Shown piece by piece: positions 8,369 through 17,294 of a DNA stretch of 64,000 nt. Made by a program: the position numbers and the translations under genes. The notes under the pieces were generated by a model that worked only from the letters and a program-made list of their open reading frames with translations, did no database searches and was not told the origin of the DNA. Numbering within the stretch: position 1 is the stretch's first letter; each line of letters begins with the position of its first letter. The stretch is from Chloroflexus islandicus (lineage in GTDB: Bacteria > Chloroflexota > Chloroflexia > Chloroflexales > Chloroflexaceae), in contig NZ_LWQS01000031.1 in assembly GCF_001650695.1 (NCBI RefSeq), positions 1-64,000 of the forward strand, read 5' to 3'.

Positions 8369-8462
8369 AACACGCAAAGACGCGCAGGCGCAGAGATATG
8401 TATTCCTATATGCTTTGCGGCTTAGCGCCTTTGCGTTAGCATCCCTTTGCGCCTTGGCGTTC
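8369..8462. repeat. Inverted pair of GCAAAG/GCAGAGG repeats
   Basis: ACGCAAAGACGCGCAGGCGCAGAG (split: 8370-8393) faces its complement TTTGCGGCTTAGCGCCTTTGCG (split: 8412-8434), followed by a further complement-strand copy at 8443-8460. The second half runs into the 3' end of the glycosyltransferase gene: its last eight or so codons and its stop are made of repeat sequence. Confidence 0.75.
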
Positions 8463-9215
8463 CTGCAACCCGCGCAGCATACAAAACTTCACCACTTCGT
8501 GCCACGCCAGCGTCGCACAGAGGAACACCCCCAGCCAGCCATCGCGCCAGCCGCCGAGCTGGATGTAACGGCGGGTAAACTCGCGGGCCGGCGCGCCGAT
8601 CAGGTTGCGCCAGCGCATGCGCCTGCCGGCGCGGTAGAGCATGGTCGCTTCGGCGAAGGCGTAGCGGGCCTGCTTTTGCCACAACTCATCGAGCCGTTCG
8701 ATGTTGAGATGCAGCAGATGGCCGCGCAGCGCACCGGTTTCGCCGCGCAGCGTCGCGACTTCGTGGACGGCGACGCGCTCATCGAAATGCGCGGCCTCGC
8801 GGCGGAGCAGGCGCAGTTGGTAGTCGGGGTACCAGCCGCCGCCACGCAAACGCTGGCCAAAGAAGAGGTTATAACGCGGGATGCGGTAGCCGGCAATGTG
8901 GGCCGGCGGGCCGCGCCGCAGCAGCGTCGCCAACTCAACAAACAATTCTGGCGTCAGCCGTTCATCGGCGTCGATGAAGAGTACCCACTCGCCGCGACAG
9001 CGTTGCAGGGCGAAGTTGCGTTGGGCGCTAAAGCCGCGCCATGGCTCGATCAGCACCTGCGCACCGTGCTCAGCGGCGATCGCCGCGGTCGCATCGCGGG
9101 TCTGCGCATCGACGATGACCACCACGTCGTCGCTGAGACCGGCGACACTGCGCAGACAGCCGGCGATATGCCGCGCTTCATCGCGGGCGATGATCGCAAT
9201 TGATAGGCAAGCCAT
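8436..9215 (-). CDS. Family 2 glycosyltransferase, WaaE/KdtX-like
   Basis: A 259-residue GT-A fold transferase starting MACLSIAIIARDEARHI at 9215, one base after the ruvB stop. A longer frame overlapping ruvB codes for an implausible peptide. Motifs: N-terminal nucleotide-binding strand SIAIIARDEARHIAGCL, VVIVDAQTRDAT, the WRGFSAQRNFAL segment, and the metal-binding FIDADERLTPEL. The region GGWYPDYQLRLLRR and the pattern overall match the LPS-core beta-glucosyltransferase-like (WaaE) subgroup. Chloroflexota mostly lack LPS, so it probably acts on another glycolipid or cell-wall glycan. The C-terminal tail ERQGAKGC and the stop codon come from an intruding GCAAAG-type repeat, so the original end may have been different. 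Confidence 0.87.
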   Translation of the reverse strand: MACLSIAIIARDEARHIAGCLRSVAGLSDDVVVIVDAQTRDATAAIAAEHGAQVLIEPWRGFSAQRNFALQRCRGEWVLFIDADERLTPELFVELATLLRRGPPAHIAGYRIPRYNLFFGQRLRGGGWYPDYQLRLLRREAAHFDERVAVHEVATLRGETGALRGHLLHLNIERLDELWQKQARYAFAEATMLYRAGRRMRWRNLIGAPAREFTRRYIQLGGWRDGWLGVFLCATLAWHEVVKFCMLRGLQERQGAKGC

Positions 9216-9216
9216 A

Positions 9217-10269
9217 TCAGAATAACGTCCCTTGCTGCGGCCCGCTCTCGTCATCGGGAGGCAGCGCGCGCTCCGGGTAGGGCAACCCGAGATGCTCGTA
9301 GGCGCGGCGAGTGGCGACTCGCCCGCGCGGCGTGCGCTGCAAGAAGCCGAGCTGTAACAAGAACGGCTCGTACACGTCTTCGATCGCGTCAACCTCTTCG
9401 GCCAGCGCCGCCGCCAGCGTGCTCAGACCGACCGGCCCGCCGTTGAACAACTCGATAATGGCGCGCAGCAGCCGGCGGTCATTCTCATCCAACCCCAACT
9501 CGTCGATCTCAAGCTGGGCCAGCGCCGCCCGCGCCACCTCCAGCGTAATCGCGCCGCCGGCCACCACCTGCGCATAATCGCGCACCCGGCGCAAAATCCG
9601 GTTCGCGATGCGCGGCGTCCCGCGCGCCCGCCGGCCAATCTCGCGCGCGCCTTCGGGACTGATCGGCACGCCTAAAATCCGCGCCGAACGGCTGACAATC
9701 TCGGCCATCGCTTCATCAGAATAGAATACCAAGCGATGCACCGAGACAAACCGGTCGCGCAATGGCGAGGTCAGCAGGGCCAGCCGGGTGGTCGCGCCGA
9801 TCACGGTGAAGCGGGGCAGGCTAAGGCGCAAACTGCGCGCTCCCGGCCCCTTGCCCACCACCAGATCGAGGGCGAAATCCTCCATCGCCGGGTAGAGCAC
9901 CTCTTCCACGGCCCGATTCAAGCGATGCACTTCATCAATAAACAGCACATCATGAGCCTGCAAGCTCGTCAAGATCGCCGCCAAATCACCGGCCCGCTCG
10001 ATCGCCGGCCCGCTGGTAATCTTGATCTTGGCCCCCATCTCGTTGGCGATCACATTGGCCAGCGAGGTCTTGCCCAAGCCCGGCGGCCCGTAGAAGAGGG
10101 TATGGTCGAGCGACTCGTTGCGCCCGCGAGCGGCGGCAATTGCAATCCGCAACTGCTCGACGACCTTCTCTTGGCCGATAAACTCGCTCAGCGTGCGCGG
10201 GCGCAAGCTCTTCTCGACCTGCTGGTCGTCGCTGTCCGAATGAGGATTCACCAGCCGCTCGGCGCTCAT
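9217..10269 (-). CDS. ruvB: Holliday junction branch-migration helicase RuvB
   Basis: A 350-residue AAA+ motor of the RuvAB complex, which drives Holliday-junction branch migration in recombinational repair. Visible: the RuvB N-terminus ([19 protein letters not shown]), Walker [12 protein letters not shown], Walker [10 protein letters not shown], sensor 1 IGATTR, arginine-finger segment [10 protein letters not shown], and the C-terminal winged helix ([20 protein letters not shown] ... [14 protein letters not shown]). Length is normal. The ATG at 10269 is preferred because AAAGG lies about 7 bases upstream; upstream ATGs at 10275 and 10296 fit less well. ruvA and ruvC are not adjacent. The GT2 gene follows after one base and is probably co-transcribed. 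Confidence 0.97.
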   Translation of the reverse strand: MSAERLVNPHSDSDDQQVEKSLRPRTLSEFIGQEKVVEQLRIAIAAARGRNESLDHTLFYGPPGLGKTSLANVIANEMGAKIKITSGPAIERAGDLAAILTSLQAHDVLFIDEVHRLNRAVEEVLYPAMEDFALDLVVGKGPGARSLRLSLPRFTVIGATTRLALLTSPLRDRFVSVHRLVFYSDEAMAEIVSRSARILGVPISPEGAREIGRRARGTPRIANRILRRVRDYAQVVAGGAITLEVARAALAQLEIDELGLDENDRRLLRAIIELFNGGPVGLSTLAAALAEEVDAIEDVYEPFLLQLGFLQRTPRGRVATRRAYEHLGLPYPERALPPDDESGPQQGTLF

Positions 10270-10400
10270 GCCCATCCTTTCACCGCATTGTCGCACAGGT
10301 GTACGTATCTGGGCTGATTATACCATTGATTGAAAAAGGTGAATAGGACAGGATAAACCCGGACATATCCCATGAGCCGCTCGCCGATCAGGAATTCTCG

Positions 10401-10406
10401 TATAAT
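10401..10406 (+). promoter_or_regulatory. Possible -10 element of the photolyase gene
   Basis: TATAAT stands 44 bases before the photolyase start in the region between ruvB and the photolyase. I see no good -35 hexamer at the expected distance, so this is a weak call. Confidence 0.35.
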
Positions 10407-10449
10407 GAGAATAGTTTGTCTTTGCCCAGAGCACCTTACCTGATCGCCT

Positions 10450-11889
10450 ATGCTGATTCACTGGTTCCGGCGCGATCTGCGCCTGCGCGACAATACAGCT
10501 CTGCGAGCGGCGGCGGCGCAATCCGGCGGCGCGGTGATCCCGGTCTTTATCTTTGACGACGCGATCATCCGCGGGCGCTTTGCCAGCCCGGCCCGCACCC
10601 AATTCTTGCTCGACAGCCTCGCCGCGCTCGACGCCGAACTGCGCGAGTTAGGGTTGCGGTTGGTGCTGCGACGCGGCGAGCCGCTCCCCACCCTGATGGC
10701 GCTTTTGCGCGAGAGCGGCGCGCGTGGGGTGACGTGGAACCGCGACTATACGCCTTACGCTATCCAGCGTGACAGCGCGATCAAGCGCGAGCTGCGCGCC
10801 GCCGGTTATCTGGCCGAGAGCTACAAAGATGCGGTGATCTTTGAGATGAACGAGGTGGTGACGGCTGCCGGCCAGCCGTACACGGTCTACACGCCCTACG
10901 CCAAACGCTGGCGCGCCCGGCTTGAGAGCGAACCGGTGCAGGTGCAAGGCATGCCGGCGCTGGCCGCCATCCCGTTGCCGGCGAGCGACCAACTACCGGC
11001 GCTGAACGAACTCTTGCCCGACGCGCCAGCTCGCGTGCCCCGCTTCGCTGCAGGCGAGACGGCAGCCCTCGCTGCCCTCGAACACTTCATCCAACATACC
11101 ATTGCCAACTACGCCACCGCACGTGACCTCATGGCCGCCGCCGGCACCTCGCGCCTCTCGCCCTACCTGCGCTTTGGCGTCCTCTCACCGCGCCAATGTG
11201 TGGTTGCGGCGCGTGCCGCGCCGCCCGGGCCGGGGTCAGAGAGTTGGATCGGCGAGTTGATCTGGCGCGATTTCTACGTGCAGGTGCTCTACCATTTTCC
11301 GCACGCGCTGCGCGGCAGCTTTAAGCCGGTCTACGACCAGATTGCGTGGCCGAACGATCCAGACCTCTTTGCCGCATGGAAAGAGGGCCAAACTGGCTAC
11401 CCGATTGTCGATGCGGCGATGCGCCAGTTGCAACAGGAAGGCTGGATGCACAACCGCGCCCGCATGATTGTGGCGTCGTTCTTGACCAAAGACCTGCTGA
11501 TCGATTGGCGGTGGGGCGAACGGCACTTCATGCACCTGCTGATCGACGGCGACCCGGCGGCCAATAACGGCGGCTGGCAATGGGCCGCCGGCACCGGCAC
11601 CGACGCCCAACCCTACTTCCGCATCTTCAACCCGGTCAGCCAAGGGCAAAAATTCGACCCCGACGGCGCGTATGTGCGGCGCTACGTCCCCGAATTGGCC
11701 CGCGTACCGGCGCGCTTCATCCACGAACCGCACAAACTGCCGGCAGCCGACCAGATCCGGGCCGGAGTGCGGATCGGGAGCGACTACCCGGCCCCGATCG
11801 TCGATCACGCCACCCAGCGCATGCGCGCGCTCGAACTCTACCGCGCCGCCACCCGTCACGACGGCGCCGCTACGGAACAGTATGCTTGA
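10450..11889 (+). CDS. phr: Deoxyribodipyrimidine photolyase (cryptochrome/photolyase family)
   Basis: A 479-residue flavoprotein that uses light to reverse UV-induced pyrimidine dimers. The N-terminal antenna domain begins with the classic LIHWFRRDLRLRDNTAL. The C-terminal FAD domain has TSRLSPYLRFGVLSPRQ, WIGELIWRDFYVQVLYHFP, MRQLQQEGWMHNRARMIVAS, FLTKDLLIDWRWGERHF, DGDPAANNGGWQWAAGTG and DAQPYFRIFNPVSQGQKFDP. These are the class I CPD photolyase signatures, and the length is normal. The start at 10450 places the RDLRLRDN motif at the usual position. Its stop overlaps the start of the aspartyl-protease-like gene by 8 bases. Light-dependent repair fits an organism living in light, such as a photosynthetic Chloroflexota, but does not prove it. 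Confidence 0.96.
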   Translation: MLIHWFRRDLRLRDNTALRAAAAQSGGAVIPVFIFDDAIIRGRFASPARTQFLLDSLAALDAELRELGLRLVLRRGEPLPTLMALLRESGARGVTWNRDYTPYAIQRDSAIKRELRAAGYLAESYKDAVIFEMNEVVTAAGQPYTVYTPYAKRWRARLESEPVQVQGMPALAAIPLPASDQLPALNELLPDAPARVPRFAAGETAALAALEHFIQHTIANYATARDLMAAAGTSRLSPYLRFGVLSPRQCVVAARAAPPGPGSESWIGELIWRDFYVQVLYHFPHALRGSFKPVYDQIAWPNDPDLFAAWKEGQTGYPIVDAAMRQLQQEGWMHNRARMIVASFLTKDLLIDWRWGERHFMHLLIDGDPAANNGGWQWAAGTGTDAQPYFRIFNPVSQGQKFDPDGAYVRRYVPELARVPARFIHEPHKLPAADQIRAGVRIGSDYPAPIVDHATQRMRALELYRAATRHDGAATEQYA

Positions 11890-12730
11890 CGATCAGACCC
11901 GGCTCGAATTTCCGGCCAGTGGTCTGACCGACGTACCGCTGGTCTGGCAACCGCAAGTCGTGCGCTGCGGCGCCGCCGGCCCCGGCGGACGCCCGCTGAT
12001 GGTGTTGATCGACACCGGCACCGATCCTTCGGCCATCGACCTCACGCTGGCCCGCCGGCTCGATCTCCGCATCGGCGATTTTGCCCTCGGCTCCGACGCC
12101 GCCTCTGACGCAGTGCCCTTTACCGAGACGGTGCTGCCGTGGCTGCGCATCGGCGAATTGACGCTGCGCAACCTCTACCTGATGGCGGTTGACCTCAGCC
12201 ATGCCCCATTCCCGGTGGACATCGTGCTCGGCTACAACGTCCTCCACCAGCTCAACCTAACCATCAACTACGCCACCCAGACCTTGCGCCTCTGCCACCC
12301 CGACCTCACCCCGCCGCCACCCGGCTCCAACGGCGCTACCTTGCCGCTGCGCTTCTTCGAGCACTTCCCGGCGATTAGCGCGCGCGTCACCGCGCCGCAC
12401 CCCGCTGACCTGCTGCTCACCATCGATACCGGCTCGAACAGCGCCCTCACCCTCAGCTATGATCTGGCTGTCGCGCTTGGCCTCAACGCGCCCGCCACTC
12501 CCGCTGCCACTGGTCACGGCTTCGCCGCCACCGCGCCAGTCGCGCTCGGTATGGCGGTCGATCTGCAACTCGGGCCATTCCACCTGAGCAACATTGAGGT
12601 TGACGTGCCGGCCACCAGTCACGGCGACCTTGGCCGGCGGGGGAGGGCCAACGCTGGCAACCGGCTGCTCAGCCGCTTCCGGCGCGTCACCCTCGACTAC
12701 CGGCGCGAAGTGTGCATCGTGGACGCTTAA
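11882..12730 (+). CDS. Retropepsin-like aspartyl protease with two DTG motifs
   Basis: A 282-residue protein. The start at 11882 overlaps the photolyase stop by 8 bases; a longer frame to 11672 would run inside the photolyase gene. The chain has two similar halves. The first has VLIDTGTDPSAIDL (catalytic-type D44) followed by the flap/hydrophobic part and IVLGYNVLHQLNLTINY. The second has LLTIDTGSNSALTLS (D182) followed by AGNRLLSRFRRVTLDY. Both DTG triads and both downstream hydrophobic-Gly segments are present, so one chain could form the two-Asp active site that retroviral-type proteases build by dimerisation. There is no signal peptide, so it is probably cytosolic. The substrate is unknown. 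Confidence 0.8.
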   Translation: MLDDQTRLEFPASGLTDVPLVWQPQVVRCGAAGPGGRPLMVLIDTGTDPSAIDLTLARRLDLRIGDFALGSDAASDAVPFTETVLPWLRIGELTLRNLYLMAVDLSHAPFPVDIVLGYNVLHQLNLTINYATQTLRLCHPDLTPPPPGSNGATLPLRFFEHFPAISARVTAPHPADLLLTIDTGSNSALTLSYDLAVALGLNAPATPAATGHGFAATAPVALGMAVDLQLGPFHLSNIEVDVPATSHGDLGRRGRANAGNRLLSRFRRVTLDYRREVCIVDA

Positions 12731-12732
12731 GA

Positions 12733-12915
12733 CGGCGCGAAGGACGCCAAGAACGCAAAGTCTTCAAACGCAAAGCTGCAAAGGACGCCAAGCACGCAAA
12801 GTTTTCCAACGCAAAGGCGCGAAGGGAGCAGAGGCACAAAGCGGTTAACGCAAAGCCGCAAAGGACGCCAAGCACGCAAAGTTTTCCAACGCAAAGGCGC
12901 AAAGACGCCAAGAAC
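12733..12915. repeat. GCAAAG-type repeat block, three near-copies
   Basis: Directly after the protease stop, AACGCAAAGCTGCAAAGGA-CGCCAAGCACGCAAAGTTTTCC recurs at about 12769-12812 and 12849-12892, with partial copies at 12733-12768 and 12813-12848. The last copies read ACGCAAAGGCGCAAAGACGCC. Open frames here are artefacts. From 12916 to 13135 the DNA is less GC-rich and I see no gene. Confidence 0.85.
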
Positions 12916-13135
12916 TAGGAGACCAGTTCAAGAGTAGGAAAACGGTACCATTGATAGAGCGTATCAGGAACCGTGATAATAACAAAAGAAACCAAAACCT
13001 TTATTTAAGCCTAGCCAATGCTAAGCGTGACATTCCTCACGCCGAGCATCTCGCTGTATGCGAAGCAAGGAAGAATGATTCCACAAGTTATTGCATAGGA
13101 CAAGCGTAGCTGCGGATACAATCAAGGAATTGCTT

Positions 13136-13564
13136 ATGAACAAACCTTGCTCCGACCCGCGAAAACGCGCTCGAGTGCTGGTCATAAATGACCAGAGTGA
13201 TATATCGCACTTGATCCAATTTCTTCTTAAACAAGCTCGTGAAGATGAAGTAACAATTGCTTTTAGTGCTCAAGAGGGTATCGACATTGTTCAAACAGAA
13301 ATTCCCGATCTGATTTTGATCGATATTACGATGCCCAAATTGAGTGGCTTTGACACATGTTCGATGCTTAGGGCAATTCCGGCATTACAACAGACACCCA
13401 TCCTACTGTTCGACTGCTTGACTATCGAGAGCGTTTATCCTAGCGCCAAACAGGTAGGGGCAACGGGGTTTCTCTCTTTACCATTTGATTACGCTGAATT
13501 GCTAGCTGCACGCGATGCCCTCCTGCGCGGGGAAACGTACTATCCGTTGGATGATGCGCGTTAA
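13136..13564 (+). CDS. Degenerate receiver-domain protein (pseudo-receiver)
   Basis: A 142-residue stand-alone CheY-like domain starting at 13136, with AAGGAA 8 bases upstream. The fold is clear: VLVINDQSDISHLIQFLL, the phospho-site strand LILIDITMPKLSGFD with D63, and GATGFLSLPFDYAELL. Several conserved positions are changed. The acidic pair is N18-D19 instead of two acidic residues, the Thr/Ser switch position after strand 4 reads Asp93 (PILLFDC), and the conserved Lys before Pro-Phe is Leu115. D63 is retained. It may therefore be a phosphorylation-independent adaptor or respond abnormally. Codon use is less GC-rich than in neighbouring genes, and no kinase is adjacent. Confidence 0.82.
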   Translation: MNKPCSDPRKRARVLVINDQSDISHLIQFLLKQAREDEVTIAFSAQEGIDIVQTEIPDLILIDITMPKLSGFDTCSMLRAIPALQQTPILLFDCLTIESVYPSAKQVGATGFLSLPFDYAELLAARDALLRGETYYPLDDAR

Positions 13565-13720
13565 TGGAGGAGTTTTCAATAAAAGCTCATTTCAACAGAC
13601 AACGATTTGACTTCCCATGCAACACGCGGCTGTTTTTCCGATAATCCCGCCACTATCTTACCAAAACGTCCAAACTCTGTCTCGACCGTCGTAGCCATCA
13701 TTGCACTACACAAATAAGAG

Positions 13721-16700
13721 ATGAACGTTATGAAGAAAACCCCTCGTACCGGCTGGCTAGCGATCATCGGATGGCTGGTGATGATCGTAGCGGCAGCCTA
13801 CCCGCTCACCCCAGCCCGCGGCGCAACCGGATATTACGTATCACCCACTGGCAATGACGCCAATCCCGGCACCTTCGCCCAACCGTTCCGCACGATCCAG
13901 AAATGCGCCGAGGTTGCGACTGCCGGTGATACATGCTACATCCGCGCCGGCGTGTACCGCGAGACCGTCCGCCCGGCCAACAGCGGCGCAAGCGGCGCGC
14001 CGATCACCTTCACCCCGTACAACGGCGAGCGGGTCGTCATCAGCGGCGCCGATCTCTTGACCGGCCCGTGGACGCTACACAGCGGCGCGATTTACCGCAC
14101 CACGATGCCATGGAACGTCAGCACACGCACGCTGGAAGCTGCTGCCGATAATCAAATCTGGGTTGATGGCGTGATGCTCCCCGAAGCGCGCTGGCCAAAC
14201 ATCCCGGTGGCGCGCGTCACCCGGCTCACCACTCAAGACAACGCCCAAGCCGACACGGCCACGATCAACGGCGAATCTGCCGCAACCTATCACGACACTG
14301 ATCTATCGGCGTTTGGCGATAACTTTTGGGCCGGCGGGCAAATTACCTTCGGGCCGGGGTATAATAGCATTTACACGACCTGCGATGTCACCACCTCGAC
14401 CCGCACCTCGGTCTCGTTCCAATGCAACCCCGACCCGGCAGCCAATAACAATGTTGTCAAGTGGGACGACGGGATGCTGCGGCCTAGCACCAAGAATTAC
14501 TACTATCTGTGGGGTAAACTAGCGGCGCTCGACGCCCCCGGCGAGTGGTTTCGCGCTAGCGATGGCGCCTTGTACCTGTGGCTGCCGAACAACGGCAATC
14601 CTAGCCAGCACACCATCGAAGCCAAACGTCGCTTGTGGGCCTTTGATTTGACCGGTCGCTCGCACATTACGCTGGACGGGTTGCAGATCTTTGGCGCAAC
14701 CATCCGCACCGACACCCAATCACATCACCTTGTGCTACAGAATCTAGAGGTACGCTTCCCGTGGCACGTGCAAAAAGTACCAACTCTGTTTTGGACATCC
14801 GGCACGCCGGGGATTGATTTGCGCGGCAATGATAACGTGTTGCGCGATAGCCTGCTGGCGTACAGCGCCGGACGGATGGTGTCGGTATCGGGGTTGCGCA
14901 ATCTGGTCTCCAACAACGTGATATTCGATGCCAGCTATGCGGCTGGCGATGTGGCAGTCAGCGGGCAGGCATGGCGGCAACAAAATCCCGGCGGCGCCGA
15001 TAGCAACAACTTCCGGCAGAATACGGTGTTTAACACTGGCCGGATTGCGGTGCAAGCCGACCCCGGCTTGAATATTACGTATAACGACCTCTACAACTCG
15101 CACTTGCAAATTGCCGATCTCGGCACCATCTACACGTGGGGCACCGATGGCAAAAACGCGCAGATTGCGTACAACTGGGTACATGACAACTGGGCCGAAC
15201 TGGACGTAAGCCTGAACTACTTTGGCGGGCACGGCATCTATCTTGATGATGACTCCTACAACTATCTCATCTATCGCAATATTGTCTGGAACACGACCTC
15301 GCCGGGCATTTTTACCTTTGGCATCAACGGCACGGTGGTCAGAGAACTTGCCGGCGCGCCGGGCAACCGCTTTATCTACAACAACACGGTAGACGGCGAA
15401 ATCAAGTCGGCGGCGAAGAGCAACTATAACGGCCAGCCGCAAGTCCTCACCGGTACGGTGTACGTCAATAATATCGGCACGATCCTATCGCTCGATCACC
15501 CGCAGCTCACCACCCGCAACAACTTTGAAGGCGATGCGGTGTACATTAATCGCAGCCAGCGGAATTATGCGCTGCGCGCCTCCTCGCCGGCGGTGGATGC
15601 CGGCGAGAACCTCGGCAGCCCAGTGATGGATGCGCCGATGCAGCCGGTGAATGCGCCTGATTTAGGAGCGATCGAGTACGGACGCACGCCGTGGGTGGCT
15701 GGCGCATTGATCCGCCCGCAAGATCTGGCGGCGCTGCGGGTAGAGTGCTTACCCCAAGCCGATGGCAACACTCGCTGCACAGTGAGCAACCTGCCGATCG
15801 GGCGCAAGCTACCGCTCGACTTTGCGATCCGGATTGGCGATGGCGCACCGGTTGCGTGCGCCAACCGCCCCAACTACACCACCCATACCGCCACTGGCGA
15901 GTGTATCGTCAGCACCGCTGGGCAAACCGGTACCCAGCCGGTCGCGATCCGGCTCGGCAGTGGCGAGTGGCGTACCGTAACCACCGTTGACCTCCGACCG
16001 CTCGATCTCACCCAGATCAACCCGTGGTGGAGCTTCACCGGCGGCGGCGCGCAAGTCGCATTGCGCGGCTGGCGTTTCGCCACCGGCGAGACCGGCTACG
16101 CCCGCCCGATTACCATCACCAACACCACCACTGCCCCGCTGTACAACTACCCGGTGCAGGTCACGCTCGACACCGCCGCCTTGATCGCTGCCGGCAAACT
16201 GCGTCCCGATTGCGGCGACCTGCGCTTTGCCGACGCATTCGGCTCGCTCGACTATTGGCTTGAAAGCGGCTGCAATACTGCTACCACGCGGGTGTGGGTG
16301 AAAGTGCCGCACCTGCCGGTTGGCACGAGTGCGATCACCGTGACCTACGGCAACGCGCTGCGCACCAGCGCCAGCAGCGGCGCCGACACCTTCTTATTCT
16401 TCGATGACTTCCAAGACGGTGTGATCAGTCCTTTCTGGAACATTCCGAGCGGCTCATTCTACACCATCGCCGAAACCGGCGGGCAACTGCGCCTGACCGG
16501 CCAAACCACCACCGCCAACCAATACAATATCGCCGGCTTCTCGCTCCACACGTGGAAACTGACCCTCCCGCAGGACATAGCGATCGACACCGAGCTGAGC
16601 ATTGTCGCTGGCCCAGACGGATTTAAGGCGGGGTTAGGAACGATGCTCAACCTGCAAGGATCGGCTAGCGGCGGTAAGAACATCGCCTTCTGGCAAAGCG

Positions 16701-17200
16701 GCTGGCAAATCGTCGGGAAGAGCACCGTCACCAGCGGCGTCTTCAACCGGCGCACCTTCAGCATTGGACTGACCGGCGCAACCACGCGGACGCTGCGCTG
16801 GCGCGAAGAGGGCAATCTGAACACGGTGCTGGCCACGACAACCACGCTAACGCCAACGCTCGGCTTCTTTAGCTACGGGCCAGACACTGTCGCCAGCTTT
16901 GACGTGCGGTTCGACAACGTGCGCATCCGGCCCTTCGCCTTCCCTGAACCGCAGGCGACCGCCGGCCCAGAACAGGTGATCGGCGTGCGCGTGCTGATCG
17001 GCGACACCCCCTGCCGGGACATCGTGCCAGTCGATGAGACGCTGCTGTACTGCACGGCCCCGCCGCACGCACCGGGATGGGTGGACGTGACGGTCATCAA
17101 CCCCGACGGCGAACGCGATACCTTGGTCGAGAGTTTTTGGTACGGCGACCAACCGCCCCCCGGCGTTCACCTGTTGTACGTACCGGCAGTGCAGCGCTAG
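13721..17200 (+). CDS. Secreted right-handed beta-helix / DUF2341 protein with P-x-x-x-R tail
   Basis: A 1159-residue exported protein. The signal peptide is residues 1-33 (KKTPRTGWLAIIGWLVMIVAAAYPLTPARGA). From about 36 it reads YYVSPTGNDANPGTFAQPFRT, the start of many beta-helix polysaccharide-binding or lyase-like proteins, and right-handed parallel beta-helix rungs run to about residue 650. A DUF2341 module follows (GYARPITITNTT ... VTYGNALRTSASSG, about 785-885), then a concanavalin-like domain opening FFDDFQDGVISPFW and an IPT-like domain near the end. The chain closes with LLYVPAVQR, the tail shared with three other secreted-protein genes here. It probably acts on or binds carbohydrate at the cell surface; no catalytic residues can be assigned. 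An alternative start is the ATG at 13730. Confidence 0.85.
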   Translation: MNVMKKTPRTGWLAIIGWLVMIVAAAYPLTPARGATGYYVSPTGNDANPGTFAQPFRTIQKCAEVATAGDTCYIRAGVYRETVRPANSGASGAPITFTPYNGERVVISGADLLTGPWTLHSGAIYRTTMPWNVSTRTLEAAADNQIWVDGVMLPEARWPNIPVARVTRLTTQDNAQADTATINGESAATYHDTDLSAFGDNFWAGGQITFGPGYNSIYTTCDVTTSTRTSVSFQCNPDPAANNNVVKWDDGMLRPSTKNYYYLWGKLAALDAPGEWFRASDGALYLWLPNNGNPSQHTIEAKRRLWAFDLTGRSHITLDGLQIFGATIRTDTQSHHLVLQNLEVRFPWHVQKVPTLFWTSGTPGIDLRGNDNVLRDSLLAYSAGRMVSVSGLRNLVSNNVIFDASYAAGDVAVSGQAWRQQNPGGADSNNFRQNTVFNTGRIAVQADPGLNITYNDLYNSHLQIADLGTIYTWGTDGKNAQIAYNWVHDNWAELDVSLNYFGGHGIYLDDDSYNYLIYRNIVWNTTSPGIFTFGINGTVVRELAGAPGNRFIYNNTVDGEIKSAAKSNYNGQPQVLTGTVYVNNIGTILSLDHPQLTTRNNFEGDAVYINRSQRNYALRASSPAVDAGENLGSPVMDAPMQPVNAPDLGAIEYGRTPWVAGALIRPQDLAALRVECLPQADGNTRCTVSNLPIGRKLPLDFAIRIGDGAPVACANRPNYTTHTATGECIVSTAGQTGTQPVAIRLGSGEWRTVTTVDLRPLDLTQINPWWSFTGGGAQVALRGWRFATGETGYARPITITNTTTAPLYNYPVQVTLDTAALIAAGKLRPDCGDLRFADAFGSLDYWLESGCNTATTRVWVKVPHLPVGTSAITVTYGNALRTSASSGADTFLFFDDFQDGVISPFWNIPSGSFYTIAETGGQLRLTGQTTTANQYNIAGFSLHTWKLTLPQDIAIDTELSIVAGPDGFKAGLGTMLNLQGSASGGKNIAFWQSGWQIVGKSTVTSGVFNRRTFSIGLTGATTRTLRWREEGNLNTVLATTTTLTPTLGFFSYGPDTVASFDVRFDNVRIRPFAFPEPQATAGPEQVIGVRVLIGDTPCRDIVPVDETLLYCTAPPHAPGWVDVTVINPDGERDTLVESFWYGDQPPPGVHLLYVPAVQR

Positions 17201-17223
17201 GTCAGCGCCGGCCCAACGCATGT

Positions 17224-17284
17224 GGAATAGCCGCAAAAAGACGCAACAGGCACAAAACGATCTGGTGTTTTTGGTGGCTATTCC
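17224..17284. repeat. 61-bp element with 9-bp inverted ends GGAATAGCC
   Basis: GGAATAGCC (17224-17232) is matched by GGCTATTCC (17276-17284). The similarity continues inwards (GCAAAAAGAC against the complement of GTGTTTTTGGT), so the element looks like two inverted copies of one repeat. A single copy, GGAATAGCCACAAAAAGAC, occurs at 59338. Confidence 0.65.
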
Positions 17285-17294
17285 TCATTAAGCC

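Noticed and set aside
8347..8435. A SAM riboswitch before the homocysteine methyltransferase gene
   Set aside because: The interval is too short and is filled by an inverted repeat of the GCAAAG family.
9216..9392. A 59-residue N-terminal extension of the GT2 protein
   Set aside because: It would overlap ruvB in another frame and encodes a Ser/Arg-rich peptide unlike any glycosyltransferase start; MACLSIAIIARDE at 9215 is the natural start.
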